From an uncultured Porphyromonadaceae bacterium (GTDB lineage Bacteria > Bacteroidota > Bacteroidia > Bacteroidales > Muribaculaceae): a DNA stretch of 64,000 bases. The DNA lies in contig CABUVO010000020.1 of assembly GCA_902495075.1 (NCBI GenBank), positions 18,257 to 82,256 of the forward strand, in the 5' to 3' direction. Made by a program: the position numbers and the translations under genes. Of the stretch, positions 61,720 to 64,000 are shown one piece after another (position 1 is the stretch's first letter; every line of letters begins with the position of its first letter). Under the pieces are notes generated by a model. The model had not been told where the DNA came from. It did no database searches and worked only from the letters and a program-made list of their open reading frames with translations.

Positions 61720-62469
61720 ATGAAAAAGATATTTGCATTGTTGCTGGTGGTTGTTTCTGCTTTTGGCGTTGAAGCACAAAGTATATTTAATAATCCTGAT
61801 AATGAGGGATATTGGGGAGTAAGAGCTTCTTTGGATCTTACAGTGCCGAGTAAATCACGAGTTTCAACTCCCGATGGAAAAATTTCAAGATCCATGTGTG
61901 AATATGAGCCTTTTGTGGGATTAAGCATTGGTGGCATTTATAATTTCCCACTTGTTGCAAATCTATATCTGGAACCGGGGTTGAGTCTCTATTATAATAA
62001 TATGCTTATTTCGGAAGATGCAATTGATAGTTATATTCCATATGCGTATTATCATGATGTAAAAATTACGGATCGAACAATAAGAAAAACAGGTATGAGA
62101 ATACCCATTAGTATTGGCTATCATTTTGATTTTACGCCAGATGTAAGCATGTCTGTGTTTACCGGTCCTGTGTTTGATCTCGGTTTTACAATGTATTATC
62201 ATATCACGGTTGATAATAATATCGTTCCAGATTCATACTCAAAATCTTTATATAAGGCAAAAACTTTTAACACTGGCGATAGCTTTAATCGGATGAATCT
62301 TGATTGGCGTGTCGGAGTAGGTGTTAATTATCGGAAATATGAGATTTCTCTTAGTTGGAATCAGGCTTTGACAAACTCTTTCGGTGTTGCCAAGAAAAAC
62401 AAAAATGATTATAGGATAAGTTTATATGAGAATTATCTGCAACTCTCATTCGGATTGAATTTTTATTAG
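61720..62469 (+). CDS. Outer-membrane beta-barrel protein of unknown function
   Basis: A 249-residue protein with a signal peptide (MKKIFALLLVVVSAFGVEAQ) and alternating hydrophobic/aromatic strands (YWGVRASLDLTVP, GGIYNFPLVANLYLEPGLSLYYNN, GVNYRKYEISLSWNQAL) typical of eight- to ten-stranded small barrels of the PorT/OmpA-like type. It ends with an aromatic residue followed by the motif SFGLNFY expected for barrel insertion. It has its own promoter, no operon partner, and lies within a 46-bp perfect inverted repeat pair, a setting seen for phase-variable surface proteins. No function can be read from the sequence. Confidence 0.8.
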   Translation: MKKIFALLLVVVSAFGVEAQSIFNNPDNEGYWGVRASLDLTVPSKSRVSTPDGKISRSMCEYEPFVGLSIGGIYNFPLVANLYLEPGLSLYYNNMLISEDAIDSYIPYAYYHDVKITDRTIRKTGMRIPISIGYHFDFTPDVSMSVFTGPVFDLGFTMYYHITVDNNIVPDSYSKSLYKAKTFNTGDSFNRMNLDWRVGVGVNYRKYEISLSWNQALTNSFGVAKKNKNDYRISLYENYLQLSFGLNFY

Positions 62470-62519
62470 GAGGTAGGGTGTTCAGTTTCATGTTCCAAAT
62501 TACTACCAATAAATCCGCG

Positions 62520-62565
62520 TTTATCGAACTGTGTTCGATAAGGTAAAAAGTAAAAGGGAACAGGT
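62520..62565 (-). repeat. Right arm of a perfect 46-bp inverted repeat flanking the barrel gene
   Basis: Exact reverse complement of 61486-61531. Starts 50 bp after the barrel stop codon. Confidence 0.85.
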
Positions 62566-62619
62566 AAAAGGGATAAATTGGCATGGCTCAAAATTTTTGC
62601 ATCGAACGGTGCCTCAGAC

Positions 62620-62731
62620 CGTAGCTGCTGTTGCTCGCAACTGCAGCCTCGCGGCAAGGAAGAGGAATTTTATCCTTTGTTTGTGCTGCAGTTGCGAACA
62701 AGCCGGAGCCCGGCACCCACAACCAGCTACG
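62620..62731 (-). repeat. Invertible-type repeat module M, copy B (inverted relative to copy A)
   Basis: A 112-bp module bounded by CGTAG and CTACG. It matches the reverse complement of 61332-61444 along its full length with few mismatches, whereas the flanks (ATCGAACGGTGCCTC on the left, TTAGAGTCATGCCAATTCA on the right) match copy A in the direct sense. Confidence 0.75.
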
Positions 62732-62755
62732 TCTTGATACTCACATTAGAGTCAT

Positions 62756-62789
62756 GCCAATTCACCTTTACCCTATTCCCTATAACCTT
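62756..62789 (-). repeat. Repeat module C, second copy
   Basis: Exact reverse complement of 60771-60804 (34 bp). Confidence 0.8.
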
Positions 62790-62841
62790 TTATCTCATCA
62801 GAGGCAGCCCGGTAAATCGGACTCTAAACTATTGATATGTG

Positions 62842-63240
62842 GCATCGCGGATTCCCCTCAGGTCTGTGGCATATCGGGAGAGATGCGGATATGGCGGATT
62901 GAACGCGGATTTATTTTTTCAAGCCGAGCCAAATCCAGAATTTGAGCCACAGCGGATTCGGCAGCCATCGGCTACCGACGGAGAGTCGCGGATCGAAGCA
63001 GATGGTTACGGATCCATCCGCAAATGCAGTTAACCGGGATCGGTCTCATACCGAGGCGACATGATCCGCAACAATCGGCTACAATCCGCGACTCCCGTCA
63101 TATGCCGCAGGGCATATGAATCCGCGATAAGCTTTTTGAGTATGATTTCATGGATGTCAAGGAATCCGCGCGCCATCCGCCCTGTCCGCGTCCAACCTGA
63201 AACACCGCAAGGTGTGAGGGATCCGCGATGCTGTAAATCC
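62842..63240. repeat. GCGGAT/ATCCGC hexamer-rich tract with orientation switch
   Basis: The hexamer GCGGAT occurs at least six times in the first part (up to about 63000) and its complement ATCCGC at least six times afterwards (from about 63010), often extended to CGCGGAT. The tract is more G+C-rich than its surroundings and includes stable hairpins such as CATATGCC-GCAG-GGCATATG near 63100 and ACACC-GCAA-GGTGT near 63205. Confidence 0.65.
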
Positions 63241-63569
63241 TTAATATGATTGTTGAGGTGCGACAATTACTCCTTTTTACTTATTACCTTTTACTTCTTA
63301 CTTAATTAAACTCAGCCCGATAAATCGGAATTTAAACTTCCGATTTGAAAATGGAATATGAAACTGAACACCCTAATTAGGAAGTAAAAATTGGTGTGAA
63401 TGATGTGATTTAAATTTTTTTTCACCTTTATTGGGTTTTCATAAATTAGTTTAAACAACTTCATACTATGAAAAATTAAATGCATGATAATGCAAACGTT
63501 TTAAATTTGATATTTAATATAAATTAACAAAATTTAACAATCGGGGGGGGTAATTTGTGAATTTATGTT

Positions 63570-63577
63570 TAATTTTG
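63570..63577 (+). promoter_or_regulatory. -7 box with a G8 tract in the -33 region
   Basis: TAATTTTG at 63570-63577 matches TAnnTTTG. At the expected -33 position lies a run of eight G residues (63543-63550) rather than TTG. Confidence 0.4.
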
Positions 63578-63828
63578 CGGTGTGATTTTTAGGGGAACCT
63601 AAAAAGATTAAGAGTTATATGCCGTATTGAATCATCTGAATGATAGAAGGTTATTTGGCGGTTCTGTTTTGGCGGCAAGAATATCACATTTATAATTGAT
63701 TCGATTTGTTATTCTGTTTAAGATTTATGATTATGAAAAAATTACTATCCGCAAGGTCACCATTTTGCAAATTCAGGAACCTATTGCACGTCATATACCC
63801 TTAGCCTTGGAAAGTGGGGTAATGGATT

Positions 63829-64000
63829 ATGGCTATCCGGAATATTATCCTCTTGTCCGCGTGGCTGCTTTCAGCATTAATATTCATCTATCAGATATTG
63901 TTGTTCCGTAGGTTCAGTAAAGCCATTGGCACGATTTCATCTGTAGTTTTTTTCACATTGACTGTAAGCTTAGCCACTCGCATTCTCTGTTTTTCGTTTA
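63829..64000 (+). CDS. Membrane protein, N-terminal fragment (cut by window end)
   Basis: ATG 63829 opens a frame to the window edge (57 codons). It encodes MAIRNIILLSAWLLSALIFI followed by a short loop (QILLFRRFSKAIG) and a second hydrophobic segment (SSVVFFTLTVSLATRIL), two transmembrane helices. This frame is preferred over an overlapping 71-codon frame in another phase that has no membrane or family character. The gene lies about 250 bp after a -7 box. Family unknown; multi-pass enzymes of the LTA-synthase/phosphoglycerol-transferase type begin this way but so do many others. Confidence 0.6.
   Translation, partial: MAIRNIILLSAWLLSALIFIYQILLFRRFSKAIGTISSVVFFTLTVSLATRILCFSF

Larger units (their letters stand above)
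62470..63828. other. Repeat-rich non-coding region downstream of the barrel gene
   Basis: About 1.36 kb. It contains repeat modules L', Y, M and X (62520-62790), a copy of word Z (62805-62828, also at 63313-63336 and inverted at 60732-60757), a GCGGAT/ATCCGC-rich tract (62842-63240), TC-rich low-complexity sequence (63265-63305), a G8 run (63543-63550) and a -7 box (63570-63577). Short open frames here are repeat products. Confidence 0.6.

Noticed and set aside
62842..63240. CRISPR array
   Set aside because: The repeated word is only a hexamer, spacing is irregular and orientation flips; no constant repeat-spacer structure, and no cas gene in the window.
63696..63911. 71-codon open frame overlapping the last gene
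   Set aside because: No membrane or family character, and it overlaps in another phase the more convincing membrane-protein start at 63829.

Overview
The window looks like a chromosomal segment of an anaerobic gut Bacteroidales, probably a Muribaculaceae-type organism (family-level guess). Supporting signs are two SusC/SusD outer-membrane pairs with STN domains, FecR anti-sigma factors and ECF sigma factors, a BACON-domain lipoprotein, Bacteroidetes-style promoters (TTG, about 20 bp, TAnnTTTG), an 11-subunit complex I without NuoEFG but with fused NuoCD, the atpDCBEFHAG gene order, and the glycogen trio of debranching enzyme, glycosyltransferase and GH57.

Layout. (1) 1-3336: the end of an alpha-2-macroglobulin-like protein, RNase Z, and an ECF sigma factor with no adjacent anti-sigma gene. 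(2) 3337-10292: an AT-rich accessory stretch with an intact AbiEi/AbiEii toxin-antitoxin pair, an XRE regulator and an HNH nuclease gene that both carry in-frame stop codons, a frame-shattered secreted-protein gene, a broken membrane-protein fragment, a small secreted protein behind a structured leader, and a two-gene DUF6169-like unit lying between imperfect direct repeats. (3) 10293-36686: a large uptake and degradation region. A leftward unit encodes a GDPD phosphodiesterase, a metallophosphoesterase lipoprotein, FecR, SusC, SusD, a BACON lipoprotein, a secreted protein, a phosphodiester glycosidase and an SGNH hydrolase. Next come a rightward sulfatase, a leftward unit of SusC, SusD, two GDPDs and an OPA-type sugar-phosphate/glycerol-3-phosphate transporter, and a divergent ECF sigma/FecR pair. 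The gene content points to scavenging of phosphodiester-linked (possibly sulfated or acylated) material such as glycerophosphodiesters or teichoic-acid-like polymers; the substrate is inference. (4) 37102-38016: a lipoprotein. (5) 38282-55617: a 17-kb energy superoperon in which the whole F1Fo ATP synthase operon lies inside the complex I operon: nuoA-B-CD-H, atpD-C-B-E-F-H-A-G, nuoI-J-K-L-M-N. (6) 55905-60629: glycogen metabolism. (7) 60630-64000: an outer-membrane barrel gene bracketed by perfect 46-bp inverted repeats and nested repeat modules, one of which is inverted between its two copies, then a GCGGAT/ATCCGC-rich non-coding tract and the start of a membrane-protein gene cut by the window edge.

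How it fits together: the phosphodiester region would release glycerol phosphate and sugars in the periplasm, the OPA carrier would import the phosphate ester, carbon could be stored through the glycogen operon, and the nuo-atp superoperon would couple electron transfer to ATP synthesis. The AT-rich stretch holds the gene decay and defence or toxin-antitoxin content expected of past horizontal gain. No rRNA, tRNA, CRISPR array or complete insertion sequence was seen.
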